NCBI GenBank assembly: GCA_905620495.1
Contig: CAJQTK010000047.1
Coordinates: 1-33,596, forward strand
Source: an uncultured Candidatus Pelagibacter sp.
GTDB taxonomy: Bacteria > Pseudomonadota > Alphaproteobacteria > Pelagibacterales > Pelagibacteraceae
Direction of reading: 5' to 3'
DNA: 33,596 nucleotides
The position numbers and the translations under genes were made by a program. This document shows, in pieces, positions 1 to 7,762 of this stretch (its first letter is position 1; the number at the start of each line of letters is the position of its first letter). A model generated the notes under the pieces. The model worked only from the letters and a program-made list of their open reading frames with translations, was not told where the DNA came from and did not search any database.

Positions 1-317
1 ATAAACTTATCATTATCTTTAAAATCTAAAATTTTAACTCTTTTACTTCCTTCCACTAAGACTTTAACCGTACCATCTGGTAATTTTAATAACTGTAAAA
101 TATTTCCTTCACAACCATACATAAAAAGATCTGTTTTTTTCGGATCATCTACTTCTGAGTTTTTTTGTGTAACAAGAACTATTTTTTTGTCTTTTTTCAT
201 TACTTCATTTAAAGCTGAGATAGACTTATCTCTTCCAACAAATAATGGAATTACCATATTAGGGAATACAACAATATCTCTAAGGGGTAATAAAGGTTTT
301 AAAATTTTAACGTCCAT
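1..317 (-). CDS. lon: ATP-dependent protease Lon, N-terminal part (gene runs off the window)
   Basis: The ATG is at 317-315 and about 105 codons are visible; the frame is open to the window edge. The protein begins MDVKILKPLLPLRDIVVFPN, and a VPL/IPLFVGR motif follows, which is the typical start of the LON substrate-recognition domain. The AAA+ and Ser-Lys protease domains would lie outside the window. Lon is a cytoplasmic hexameric protease that degrades misfolded and short-lived regulatory proteins. It sits 62 bp downstream of clpX on the same strand, completing the tig-clpP-clpX-lon order common in alphaproteobacteria, so co-transcription is likely. The assignment is firm even though only the first domain is seen. 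Confidence 0.93.
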   Translation of the reverse strand, partial: MDVKILKPLLPLRDIVVFPNMVIPLFVGRDKSISALNEVMKKDKKIVLVTQKNSEVDDPKKTDLFMYGCEGNILQLLKLPDGTVKVLVEGSKRVKILDFKDNDKF

Positions 318-379
318 TCTCTAAATATGGATATTAAATATAATATTGCAATAGCTATTTATCAGTTATTAACGCTAAA

Positions 380-1648
380 TTAAGCCGCAGATGTTTTATC
401 TGACTTTATTTTGTTGTTATTTTTTGAGTGAACTAAAATTGGTTGAGTCAAGCCTTTAGCCGCACTCGCATCAACAATGACTTCCCCAATATTATCTTGG
501 CTTGGTAGGTCATACATAGTTTTTAATAAAATATTTTCTAAAATAGATCTAAGTCCTCTTGCACCAGTTTTTTTATTAATTGCTTTGTGTGCAATTTCTT
601 TAAGAGCATTATCTTTGAAGGTTAACTTAGCTCCATCTAATTTAAATAACTCTTGGTACTGTTTGATTAAAGAATTCTTTGGTTCTTGTAATATTTTAAC
701 TAAAGATTTTTCATCAAGATCTTCTAAAGTTGCTATCATAGGTAATCTTCCAATAAACTCAGGTATCAATCCATATTTTAATAAATCTTCGGGTTCCAAA
801 CTTTTCATCCATTCACCTGTTTTTTTGTCATCTGTTTTTTTAACATTGGCTCCAAAGCCAATAGAAGTGCCTTTATCTCTTTGAGAGATTATTTTGTCCA
901 AACCAGCAAATGCTCCACCACAAATAAATAAAATATTTGTTGTATCTACTTGTAAAAATTCTTGTTGCGGATGTTTTCTTCCACCTTGAGGTGGAACACT
1001 TGCAACAGTTCCTTCCATGATTTTTAATAATGCTTGCTGTACACCTTCCCCAGAAACGTCTCTAGTAATTGATGGATTTTCAGACTTTCTACTAATCTTA
1101 TCAACTTCATCGATGTAAACAATTCCTCTTTGAGCTTTTTCAACATTATAATCTGCGGCTTGTAATAGTTTTAAAATAATATTTTCAACATCCTCTCCAA
1201 CATAACCTGCTTCAGTTAATGTAGTAGCATCTGCCATCGTAAAAGGAACATCTAGAATTCTAGCTAATGTTTGAGCTAATAAAGTTTTACCACAACCAGT
1301 TGGACCAACTAAGAGAATGTTAGATTTAGAAAGCTCAACAGTCTTACTAGTTTTACTTTCGTAATTAAGTCTTTTGTAATGATTGTGTACTGCTACAGAC
1401 AAAACCTTTTTGGCATGTGGTTGACCTATAACGTAATCATCTAATACAGCGCAAATTTCTTTTGGTGGTGGTAATCCATCTTGGTGTTTAACAAAAGTAT
1501 CTTTACTTTCTTCCTTAATAATATCCATGCAAAGTTCAACACACTCATCACAAATGAATACCGTAGGCCCTGCAATTAATTTTCTAACTTCATGTTGGCT
1601 CTTGCCACAAAATGAGCAGTAAAGAATATTTTTATTATTAGTAGTCAT
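380..1648 (-). CDS. clpX: ATP-dependent Clp protease ATP-binding subunit ClpX
   Basis: A 422-aa AAA+ unfoldase that recognises tagged proteins and threads them into ClpP in the cytoplasm. The zinc-binding domain has C11, C14, C33 and C36. Walker A (GPTGCGKT) is at residues 115-122, the pore-1 loop GYVG at 148-151, and Walker B with D180-E181. The RFG-like sensor region and the C-terminal small domain ([11 protein letters not shown]) are complete. The length matches the family. The start is the ATG just before the zinc domain. It lies 89 bp downstream of clpP, and a possible heat-shock promoter in that gap would let clpX and lon be induced separately from tig and clpP. Confidence 0.98.
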   Translation of the reverse strand: MTTNNKNILYCSFCGKSQHEVRKLIAGPTVFICDECVELCMDIIKEESKDTFVKHQDGLPPPKEICAVLDDYVIGQPHAKKVLSVAVHNHYKRLNYESKTSKTVELSKSNILLVGPTGCGKTLLAQTLARILDVPFTMADATTLTEAGYVGEDVENIILKLLQAADYNVEKAQRGIVYIDEVDKISRKSENPSITRDVSGEGVQQALLKIMEGTVASVPPQGGRKHPQQEFLQVDTTNILFICGGAFAGLDKIISQRDKGTSIGFGANVKKTDDKKTGEWMKSLEPEDLLKYGLIPEFIGRLPMIATLEDLDEKSLVKILQEPKNSLIKQYQELFKLDGAKLTFKDNALKEIAHKAINKKTGARGLRSILENILLKTMYDLPSQDNIGEVIVDASAAKGLTQPILVHSKNNNKIKSDKTSAA

Positions 1649-1679
1649 AAATTTATAAACGAATCAATTAAATTACTTT

Positions 1680-1705
1680 AATATAGGAGAGTCATATTAA
1701 TCAAG
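1680..1705 (-). promoter_or_regulatory. Candidate sigma-32 (RpoH) promoter before clpX
   Basis: Read on the minus strand, CTTGATT (1705-1699) is followed after 11 bp by CCTATATT (1687-1680). This resembles the CTTGAAA-N(11-15)-CCCCATNT heat-shock consensus, with mismatches in both boxes. The second box ends about 31 bp before the clpX ATG, a sensible 5' leader. Clp and Lon genes are classic RpoH targets. In such AT-rich DNA chance matches are common, so this is only a candidate. Confidence 0.33.
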
Positions 1706-1737
1706 TATACGTTTAATCCACCTCAAGATGTTGTGGG

Positions 1738-2349
1738 TTAAGACCTGTTTTCTACCACTTCATCTATTAAACCAAAGTCTTTTGCAACTTCTGGAGTCAT
1801 GAAATTATCTCTCTCTAGTGCTTTTTTAACATCATCGACTGATTTATCAGTGTGCTTAGAATAGATTTCATTAAGTCTTTTTTTTAAAGCCAAAACTTCA
1901 TTCGCATGTATTTCTATATCTGTTGCTTGACCTTGAAATCCAGCTGATGGTTGATGAACCATTATTCTAGAATTAGGTAATGAAAATCTTTTACCTTTTT
2001 TACCAGCAGCTAATAGAAAAGATCCCATTGAAGCTGCTTGACCAATACATAAAGTTGAAACATCAGGCTTAATATATTGTATTGTATCATAAATACCTAG
2101 ACCCGCTGTAACTAGTCCACCTGGGCTATTTATATATAAATAAATTTCTTTTTTTGGATCCTCAGATTCTAAAAATAAAAGCTGAGCTGTAACTAAAGAT
2201 GCGACATTATCATTAATCGGACCAACCAAAAAAATTATTCTTTCTTTTAAAAGTCTTGAATAGATATCATAAGCTCTTTCACCCTTGTTGGATTGCTCCA
2301 CTACCATAGGGACTAAATTGTTCATTTGTTCTGAAAAATTTATTGTCAT
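1738..2349 (-). CDS. clpP: ATP-dependent Clp protease proteolytic subunit ClpP
   Basis: A 203-aa serine protease that forms the tetradecameric degradation chamber used by ClpX. The catalytic triad is visible: S107 in GQAASMGS, H132 in VHQPSAG and D181 in the ERDNFM segment, with family spacing. The oxyanion and handle region SPGG is at 75-78. The length is normal and the short N-terminal stretch before [10 protein letters not shown] may be a propeptide. It follows tig by 32 bp on the same strand and precedes clpX, so it is probably transcribed with the trigger factor gene. Confidence 0.98.
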   Translation of the reverse strand: MTINFSEQMNNLVPMVVEQSNKGERAYDIYSRLLKERIIFLVGPINDNVASLVTAQLLFLESEDPKKEIYLYINSPGGLVTAGLGIYDTIQYIKPDVSTLCIGQAASMGSFLLAAGKKGKRFSLPNSRIMVHQPSAGFQGQATDIEIHANEVLALKKRLNEIYSKHTDKSVDDVKKALERDNFMTPEVAKDFGLIDEVVENRS

Positions 2350-2381
2350 AAGTTGATTCTTTTAACTTATACAACTTGTGA

Positions 2382-3836
2382 TTACTTTTTGCTAACTTTT
2401 TTTTTTGAAGTTTCTTTAGATTTTGCAGCTTTTGACTTAGATGCATCTTTTTTAGCAACTGCTTTTTTAGCAACTGCTTTTTTAGCAACTGCTTTTTTTT
2501 CTTGTGGATGGTCATGATTGTGATCATGATTGTGGTCATGGTCTTGTTTTTGATGTTCTTTTAAAATTTTTTCAGCTTCTTCTTTGGATATTTCTTTCTT
2601 ATTAGGCTTTGCCCTTGTTTTAATTGCAGCAATAATTTTTTCTTCATAAACGGTTCCTCTTAAACTTTCTAATGCAGATGGATTTTTTTGATAAAAATCC
2701 ATAACCATTTTTTCTTGTCCCGGCATCATTCTAAGTTGTTTTTGAACTTCAGCCTGAACCTCTTGTTCTGTAACTTTTATTTTATTCTGTTCTCCAAATT
2801 CATTCAAAATTAACCCAACTTTAATTCTTTTTTTTGCTACATCTTCTAAATTTTTTCTACTTTTTTTAGTATCCTCTTCACCCATATCTTGAGCTAGTAT
2901 CTTAACCTCTTCATCTACTAGGTTGCTTGGAATTTCATCAACTTTAAAATTTTCAATTTCTTTTAAAATTTGAGTTTTAGTTAATTTATCTAAAGAATTT
3001 TTATATTCTTCGTTAATTTGTTTTGAAACTAATAATTTTAGATCAGTAAGATCTTTTGATCCTAAATTTTTTGCAAAATCATCATCAATTTTTACAGCTT
3101 CAGATTTTTTTACAGCTATAATTTTACAAACAAATTTAGCTTTTTTCTTTGCAAATTCTTTTTGTGGATAATTTTCAGGTAGTACAGCCTCTACTGACTT
3201 TTCATCATTTTTTTTAACTCCTACTAATTGCTTATCAAAGCCTTTAATAAATAAATCTTTTCCAAGGATTAATTGTGTATTTTTTCCTTCACCACCAGTA
3301 AAATCTTTTCCATCAATTGTAGCCTTGTAGTCAAATACAACAGAATTTCCATCAACAGCCTTAACTTCATCAGCAACATCTATGAAGTTATTTTGACTTT
3401 TTGCTATTTCTTTAATTCTTTTATCAGTCTCACTTGCATCTATTTTAACTGTATATTCATTAAATTTTATATTCTCTACTGATTTAAGCTCTACTTTTGG
3501 TAGTTCAGTTATTGACATTACGTATTCTAAATCTTTATCTTCACCGTAAGTTTTAAGGTCAAGCTTGGGTTGTCCCGCTGGTTTAATTTTATTATCCTCT
3601 AAAGCTTTAACCGATGTTTCTTTAAGAACTTTATCCAGGACTTCACTAAAAATTGATTGGCCAAATTGTCTTTTAAGAATTTCTCTTGGAACTTTTCCTG
3701 GTCTGAAACCTTTTAAATTAACAGTCTTTTTAATTTCCTCATATTTTTCATCCATATAAGTGTTCATAGTTTTTTTATCTATGAAAACTTTAACTTCTTT
3801 ATTTAAACCTTTTATATTTTCTACTGTTACTTTCAT
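2382..3836 (-). CDS. tig: Trigger factor (ribosome-associated chaperone / peptidyl-prolyl isomerase) with His- and Lys-rich tail
   Basis: 484 aa from the ATG at 3836-3834; the frame also extends upstream, but that extension would run into the tRNA gene. The N-terminal ribosome-binding domain contains the signature GFRPGKVPREILKRQFG near residues 40-57. A FKBP-type isomerase domain (about 150-240) and the helical C-terminal chaperone arms follow. Unusually, the protein continues past the normal end (about 430 residues) with a tail: HDHNHDHNHDH, then three AVAKK repeats and a Ser/Lys-rich stretch ending KKKVSKK. The tail could bind metal ions and ribosomal RNA, but that is inference. It lies 15 bp after the tRNA-Leu and is probably co-transcribed with it and with clpP. 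Confidence 0.96.
   Translation of the reverse strand: MKVTVENIKGLNKEVKVFIDKKTMNTYMDEKYEEIKKTVNLKGFRPGKVPREILKRQFGQSIFSEVLDKVLKETSVKALEDNKIKPAGQPKLDLKTYGEDKDLEYVMSITELPKVELKSVENIKFNEYTVKIDASETDKRIKEIAKSQNNFIDVADEVKAVDGNSVVFDYKATIDGKDFTGGEGKNTQLILGKDLFIKGFDKQLVGVKKNDEKSVEAVLPENYPQKEFAKKKAKFVCKIIAVKKSEAVKIDDDFAKNLGSKDLTDLKLLVSKQINEEYKNSLDKLTKTQILKEIENFKVDEIPSNLVDEEVKILAQDMGEEDTKKSRKNLEDVAKKRIKVGLILNEFGEQNKIKVTEQEVQAEVQKQLRMMPGQEKMVMDFYQKNPSALESLRGTVYEEKIIAAIKTRAKPNKKEISKEEAEKILKEHQKQDHDHNHDHNHDHPQEKKAVAKKAVAKKAVAKKDASKSKAAKSKETSKKKVSKK
2452..2496 (-). repeat. Three perfect 15-bp tandem repeats inside the tig tail
   Basis: The unit TTAGCAACTGCTTTT (plus-strand reading) occurs three times head to tail and encodes three AVAKK pentapeptides of the trigger factor tail. 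The repeat is in frame, so copy number could change without breaking the gene. The adjacent 2508-2540 segment encodes the alternating HDHNHDHNHDH run. Confidence 0.9.
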
Positions 3837-3851
3837 AATTTTATAACTTCC

Positions 3852-3936
3852 TGGTAGGCGAAAAAGGACTCGAACCTTCACATCTTTCAATACTGGTTCC
3901 TAAGACCAGCGCGTCTACCAATTCCGCCATTCGCCC
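3852..3936 (-). tRNA. tRNA-Leu (anticodon UAG)
   Basis: The 85-nt gene folds as a class II tRNA. The acceptor stem GGGCGAA pairs with TTCGCCT (one G-U), discriminator A and an encoded CCA follow. The D-loop has GG in AATTGGTAGA, the anticodon stem CTGGT/ACCAG encloses loop CTTAGGA, and the T-loop is GGTTCGAGTCC. The anticodon is at 3902-3900. A long variable arm is present, as expected for leucine. It directly precedes tig, with only 15 bp between them. Confidence 0.97.
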
Positions 3937-4035
3937 ACAATTCTTGTGGCTTTATATATTATTGATATCATTTGTCCAATGACATTAATTATGAAATATA
4001 TTAATAATCAATTATATTTACTGATATTTTAAAAA

Positions 4036-4287
4036 ATGATTATTTCACCTTGTATAAGCATATGCAAAACAGATCCTCAAACAGGCTACTGTTATGGATG
4101 TGGGAGAAGTAATGAAGAAAAGAAATTATGGAAACTAAAAAATACCTCTAACCAGTGGAAAAATGATAATTTAACTGATATTCAAAAAAGACTAACTGGT
4201 TGGCAGCTAGAGAGTTTTAAGGATTCATACAAACATAAAACAGAAAATGGTATTTCTCTTTTTAAAAAAAATTTAAATAATGACTAA
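4036..4287 (+). CDS. DUF1289 family small cysteine-rich protein
   Basis: An 83-aa protein with the family hallmark SPCISIC near the N-terminus followed by CYGCGRSNEEKKLW. The four conserved cysteines look like a metal or iron-sulfur binding motif, and the family is often annotated as predicted Fe-S protein, though no reaction is established. It is divergent from tRNA-Leu across about 100 bp that must hold both promoters. Its end overlaps the next small gene by 8 nt, which suggests translational coupling. The family call is good and the function unknown. Confidence 0.85.
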   Translation: MIISPCISICKTDPQTGYCYGCGRSNEEKKLWKLKNTSNQWKNDNLTDIQKRLTGWQLESFKDSYKHKTENGISLFKKNLNND

Positions 4288-4450
4288 ATCTACAATAGCT
4301 ATATTGCTTTACATATTAGGACTAATATTCGGTGCTTTGGTTTTGGATGTATGGAGTGCTGAGACTGGACCTAAGGCTTTTATAGGAATTGCTTGGACTG
4401 CAATTTTGCTAGTTGCACTTCTATACGCTGATAAATATGAAAAAAAATAA
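4280..4450 (+). CDS. Small two-helix membrane protein, unknown function
   Basis: A 56-aa reading frame starting at the ATG that overlaps the DUF1289 stop by 8 nt. It begins MTKSTIAILLYILGLIFGAL, giving a first hydrophobic helix at about 5-23. A second helix (AFIGIAWTAILLVALLYA) spans about 33-50, and a charged DKYEKK end follows. The next gene starts inside its last codons (14-nt overlap). The tight overlaps on both sides and the clean membrane pattern support it as a real gene. I do not recognise the family. Confidence 0.6.
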   Translation: MTKSTIAILLYILGLIFGALVLDVWSAETGPKAFIGIAWTAILLVALLYADKYEKK

Positions 4451-4871
4451 TTATAAAATTATTTCTTTATTTTTTTCATTAATTTTTATTAACTTTCAAA
4501 CAATAGTTTTTTCAGAAATTATGCTTTTAACAGGATGTAAAAATCTAAATGATGGTTTTATTAAAAATGAATACATTTTAGATTTTGAAAAATCTTTAAT
4601 GACAAGAAATTATGTTTATGACACCAAAACATATAAAAAACATAGAATAACAGATTTGAGTATAAAAAAAGAGAATACTTTAGAGAAATTCTTGTACATG
4701 GATAAAGATTTAATTTTTACAGATAAAGTTGGCTATCCACAGTTTTATACTCAACTAGTTTTTGAAAAAAATAATCCCATGATTAACATTAAAACAGTAA
4801 TTAATGGTGAAGAAGCTATTTCAAAAATATCTACCTGTAGTAAAGTAGAAATTTATGAGGAAGAAAGCTAA
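4437..4871 (+). CDS. Secreted or periplasmic hypothetical protein
   Basis: 144 aa from the ATG at 4437, chosen because MKKNNYK followed by the hydrophobic stretch IISLFFSLIFINFQTIVFS makes a standard Sec signal peptide; an in-frame upstream start would spoil it. The mature part is about 120 residues, Lys/Asp-rich, with two cysteines (in LLTGCKNL and STCSKVE) that could form a disulfide. No family is recognised. It is the third gene of a tightly overlapping set with the DUF1289 gene, and it meets a small minus-strand frame tail to tail with a 4-nt overlap. Confidence 0.6.
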   Translation: MKKNNYKIISLFFSLIFINFQTIVFSEIMLLTGCKNLNDGFIKNEYILDFEKSLMTRNYVYDTKTYKKHRITDLSIKKENTLEKFLYMDKDLIFTDKVGYPQFYTQLVFEKNNPMINIKTVINGEEAISKISTCSKVEIYEEES

Positions 4872-5014
4872 GATTTTTTATTTGTAACGCTAGCCTTATT
4901 AGGCTTATTAACAAAGTTTAATTTTTTTGATCCAAACTTAGTATCTGTAATATTGCTTCGATGTTTTGCAAAAGCTTGCTTTTGCGCTAACTTCATTGCT
5001 TTTTTTGATGACAT
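4868..5014 (-). CDS. Small basic protein, hypothetical
   Basis: A 48-aa frame starting MSSKKAMKLAQKQAFAKHRS and ending NKPNKASVTNKKS. It is strongly basic (Lys/Arg/His) with hardly any acidic residues and has no membrane segment, so a nucleic-acid or ribosome association is conceivable. It overlaps the neighbouring plus-strand gene by 4 nt at the stops, typical of compact genomes. No family is recognised; evidence is only the frame, its composition and the fit between neighbours. Confidence 0.45.
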   Translation of the reverse strand: MSSKKAMKLAQKQAFAKHRSNITDTKFGSKKLNFVNKPNKASVTNKKS

Positions 5015-5051
5015 ATACTTATTCTATATTTTTTTATAATAAAATATAGTT

Positions 5052-5612
5052 TTAATTATTTGAAGTTTTTTGTCTAGCAAGAATATTAAAGTCTTTATCT
5101 GCAACAACAATTTCACCCGACGAAACAGATATGTTTAAAGTTTCTAAAATTACAACATAATGTGTTACAAATATTAAGTTACTTTTATCATTCCATTTTT
5201 TTATATATTCTTTTAATTCTTTGATTTGTTTGTCTTTGTTATCAGCGAATTTTTGACTAAAAAATGAATTTAAAAAACTTTTAGTTTCATAATTTTTAAA
5301 GGCATATTTGGCTGTTTGCTTGCATCTACACCACTCACTAGATAGTATTTTATCAATCATTATATTTTTTTCTAAAAAAAAAATTCCTATTCTCTTTGAT
5401 TGCTCAATACCGTCCTCATTTAAGTTTCTTTGCGATGCACAATTTGATATGTCAAAATTATCTGGATCTCCTCCACCTTGGACATAAGCGTGTCTTATAA
5501 ATATTAATTTTCCACCTTAGTTTAATATGTTCTGCACATTATCCTCTGAATTAGCTTTTAATGACGTATTGAAAGATATAAGTAAGAATAGAATAATTTT
5601 AATTAGCTTCAT
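5052..5612 (-). pseudogene. Histidine phosphatase family (phosphoglycerate mutase-like) gene interrupted by an in-frame stop
   Basis: Read through, the 187-codon frame encodes a signal peptide (MKLIKIILFLLISFNTSLKA), then GGKLIFIRHAY with the catalytic RHA motif, a CASQRNLNEDG segment, SSEWCRCKQTA and a late FVTHYVVI carrying the second catalytic His. This is the histidine phosphatase superfamily. Codon 32 (5519-5517) is TAA, just before the GGK of the phosphatase domain; one C-to-T change from CAA (Gln) would explain it. No good start after the stop keeps the RHA motif; the first ATG yields only the last 102 residues. It is probably a recent nonsense mutation, or an assembly or read error. 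Confidence 0.75.
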
Positions 5613-5614
5613 TG

Positions 5615-6295
5615 ATGAACATTAAATTTAAAAAACTGAATAATACAATAATTAAATGTAAAAAATGCCCCAGGTTAGTAAAATTTAGTAAAAAAATTTC
5701 AAGTATAAAAAGAAAACAAAATATATCAGAGGTTTACTGGGGAAAACCAGTTACTGGCTTTGGAGACATTAATGCAAAATTAATGATTATTGGTCTTGCG
5801 CCAGCAGCTCACGGTGGAACAAGAACAGGCAGAGCATTTACTGGTGACAAGTCTGGTGATTTTCTATTTAAATGCCTACATAAGACGAGTATATCTAACT
5901 TACCCACATCCATACACAGTAGAGATGGTTTGAAACTTAATAGTACCTATATTACTAATATTTTAAAATGTGTACCACCTGATGACAAACCACTAAATAT
6001 AGAGCTGAGCAACTGCTCAAATTATTTTGATAATGAAATTCAAAATTTAAAAAACTTAAAAGTTATAATAACCTTAGGAAAAATTGCATTTGATAATTGT
6101 ATAAAATTTTATAAAAAAAATTATACAATTAATAATAAATTAATTTTTATACATGGTGCTAAATACAACCTACCAGATGGGAAAATTTTAATTCCCTGTT
6201 ACCACCCAAGTCCACGTAATGTTAACACTAAAATTATTAATACAAAAAAAATGATAAACCTTCTTAAAATAGCTAAAAAATTCTCTAAAGTTTAA
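5615..6295 (+). CDS. Uracil-DNA glycosylase, family 5 (UdgB-like)
   Basis: 226 aa from the ATG at 5615; a TTG one codon earlier is less likely. Diagnostic blocks are visible: KCKKCPRL with iron-sulfur cysteines, YWGKPVTGFGD, LMIIGLAPAAHGGTRTGRAF, TGDKSGDFLF, LKCVPPDDKP, and the C-terminal CYHPSPRN motif with the conserved His. The family removes uracil (and some deaminated purines) from DNA, starting base excision repair, and carries a 4Fe-4S cluster. The start is only 2 bp from the start of the divergent phosphatase pseudogene, so its promoter must lie inside that gene. Its 3' end overlaps the ybgC-like gene by 11 nt. Confidence 0.92.
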   Translation: MNIKFKKLNNTIIKCKKCPRLVKFSKKISSIKRKQNISEVYWGKPVTGFGDINAKLMIIGLAPAAHGGTRTGRAFTGDKSGDFLFKCLHKTSISNLPTSIHSRDGLKLNSTYITNILKCVPPDDKPLNIELSNCSNYFDNEIQNLKNLKVIITLGKIAFDNCIKFYKKNYTINNKLIFIHGAKYNLPDGKILIPCYHPSPRNVNTKIINTKKMINLLKIAKKFSKV

Positions 6296-6707
6296 TGGTG
6301 TCACAAAAGTAAGGTTTAAAGTCCTGAAACAAAGAGTCAGGTATTCTCATCGGTTTTCCTTCCTTATTGACAAAAACTAGATGTATCTTTGCTTCAGCTA
6401 TTAGATCTTCTCCTCTTGTGATAAACTGATTCATAAAAAAAGATGTTTTTGTTATAGATTTAACAAAAGATCTAATGCTCAACTCATCCTCAAGATGAGC
6501 AGGAATTTTATATTCTATATTGCATGATTTAACTACAATTAGAGATCCGAAGTCTTCTTTAATTTTTTTATTATTAAAACCTAATGTAACTAAAGCTTCT
6601 GTTCCAGCTCTTTCTAAAAACTTTAAGTAATTGGCATAATAAACAACGCCGCCAGCATCAGTATCCTCGTAATAGACTTTAAGTTTGTGAAAAAAATTTT
6701 CATGCAT
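6285..6707 (-). CDS. ybgC: YbgC-like acyl-CoA thioesterase (tol-pal associated family)
   Basis: 140 aa from the ATG at 6707 (a GTG one codon upstream is possible). A single hotdog domain has the family motif YYEDTDAGGVVYYANYLKFL near residues 12-31, where the Asp of the TDAGG segment is catalytic in characterised 4-hydroxybenzoyl-CoA-type thioesterases. YbgC proteins hydrolyse acyl-CoA or acyl-ACP and are linked to the cell-envelope Tol-Pal system. No tol or pal gene is next to it here, so its role is inferred from family only. It is convergent with the UDG gene. Confidence 0.92.
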   Translation of the reverse strand: MHENFFHKLKVYYEDTDAGGVVYYANYLKFLERAGTEALVTLGFNNKKIKEDFGSLIVVKSCNIEYKIPAHLEDELSIRSFVKSITKTSFFMNQFITRGEDLIAEAKIHLVFVNKEGKPMRIPDSLFQDFKPYFCDTIKL

Positions 6708-6765
6708 CACTTTATTCTAACAAAAAAAAAATTATTTAATAGTAAAGTAAGATATATTATTTTTA

Positions 6766-6903
6766 ATGAAAATTTATTTAATTTGGTTAATTGGTGTAAT
6801 TACCTGGAATTTTGCAGTACCGAATGCTGCGCCAATAGAAGATGTTGTCGTTGCTATACTTCTATCATTTTTGAGTATTGCTCTTAAAAAAATTATTAAA
6901 TAA
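6766..6903 (+). CDS. Small membrane protein, hypothetical
   Basis: A 45-aa frame starting MKIYLIWLIGVITWNFAVP with a hydrophobic helix at about 3-19. A second hydrophobic segment (VVVAILLSFLSIAL) precedes the basic end KKIIK. It lies alone between the divergent ybgC-like gene and the convergent DUF3047 gene, whose stop is 3 bp away. Composition and placement favour a real short membrane protein, but no family is recognised. Confidence 0.5.
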   Translation: MKIYLIWLIGVITWNFAVPNAAPIEDVVVAILLSFLSIALKKIIK

Positions 6904-6906
6904 TTA

Positions 6907-7551
6907 TTATTCTGCAGAAAAATAAATATCCTGATAATAAGATATAGCCTTTAATTTTGAGTTATCTGTATCTGTCATTATCGCAACACCAGTAATGTCA
7001 TTAAGTTCTAATCCTAATAAGCTCAAAAAATCTTCTTTAACGTTACTTTTAACAGTGATCCAGGCATTTAGATTATCTTTTGTTGTGGATAGCACATAAT
7101 CAATTGACTTTTTTGTGTATGGGCTAGGCCAATTTTCTCCAATGTCATTATTGCTTGAAAATACATAATTTATAGCTCTATTAGATAAAGTTGTAAGACC
7201 AGTTTTTTTTATGACGAATACTCTAGCAGCATAATCGTGCCCTTTTTTACTATTTTCTACTATTCCAGATAAATCCTTTTCAACTTTCCATGTAATATTA
7301 ATAAAAGGCGTTTTTAATAAATCAATTTTTACTTCTTTACCTAAGCCTGAGCCTTTACCTTCGGCTTCTGCTTTAATAAAATTGCCATTTTCATCAGAAC
7401 CTAGGCTCCATGTTGTTTCACCTTTAACTCTTTTAACCTGTAATGTTTCAAATTCATCTTCAGTAAAATTAAAAACAGTAACTTTTTCAGCTATAACGCT
7501 GCTTGAAATCATGAATGAGATTAGTAAAGTTGTCAGAAAAATTTTTTTCAT
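6907..7551 (-). CDS. DUF3047 family exported protein
   Basis: 214 aa with a Sec signal peptide (MKKIFLTTLLISFMISSSVIA). The mature protein shows DUF3047 features: ITWKVEKDL, DYAARVFVI, the conserved NYVFSS, an NAWITVKSNVKEDF segment and, near the end, AIMTDTDNSKLKAISYYQDI. The fold is probably a jelly-roll-like periplasmic domain and no biochemical function is known. It has no same-strand neighbour close by and is probably a single-gene unit. Confidence 0.82.
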   Translation of the reverse strand: MKKIFLTTLLISFMISSSVIAEKVTVFNFTEDEFETLQVKRVKGETTWSLGSDENGNFIKAEAEGKGSGLGKEVKIDLLKTPFINITWKVEKDLSGIVENSKKGHDYAARVFVIKKTGLTTLSNRAINYVFSSNNDIGENWPSPYTKKSIDYVLSTTKDNLNAWITVKSNVKEDFLSLLGLELNDITGVAIMTDTDNSKLKAISYYQDIYFSAE

Positions 7552-7642
7552 AAAGAAATGATATACCTAATATTTTTTAAAAAACAACATTTGAACATAC
7601 TTTAAACAAGCTAAGATCACCATTGCTCGATAAATAGGTAGT

Positions 7643-7762
7643 ATGAAATCAATTTCGATATTTGTACTATTAATTTATTGGTCAATAATTTTACTAGCAC
7701 CCGTCATATCAAAAGAAAAGAAAACTGATATTGAGATACTTAAAACTACGGTTAGTAAGTAG
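7643..7762 (+). CDS. Very small membrane or secreted peptide, hypothetical
   Basis: A 39-aa frame beginning MKSISIFVLLIYWSIILLAP, an N-terminal hydrophobic segment of signal-anchor type, followed by a charged tail (SKEKKTDIEILKTTVSK). It overlaps the end of the SDR gene by 11 nt in convergent orientation. Support is the classic signal-like N-terminus and compact placement only. Confidence 0.38.
   Translation: MKSISIFVLLIYWSIILLAPVISKEKKTDIEILKTTVSK

Noticed and set aside
2279..2539. An 86-codon frame covering the tig tail and clpP start
   Set aside because: It is a shifted reading of the low-complexity His/Lys repeat tail of tig running into clpP; its MTTIMITIM and QLLKK runs come from the repeat, not from selection.
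2448..2545. Short tandem repeats considered as a CRISPR or satellite
   Set aside because: The 15-bp units have no spacers and are in frame with the trigger factor, encoding AVAKK three times.
3935..3949. CCACAA-TTC-TTGTGG inverted repeat next to the tRNA considered as a terminator or attachment site
   Set aside because: It lies at the 5' side of the tRNA, has no T-run and there is no integrase or duplicated tRNA end in the window.
6687..6887. A 66-codon plus-strand frame rich in Cys at its end
   Set aside because: It overlaps the start of ybgC antisense and competes with the better 45-aa membrane frame at 6766-6903 in another frame.
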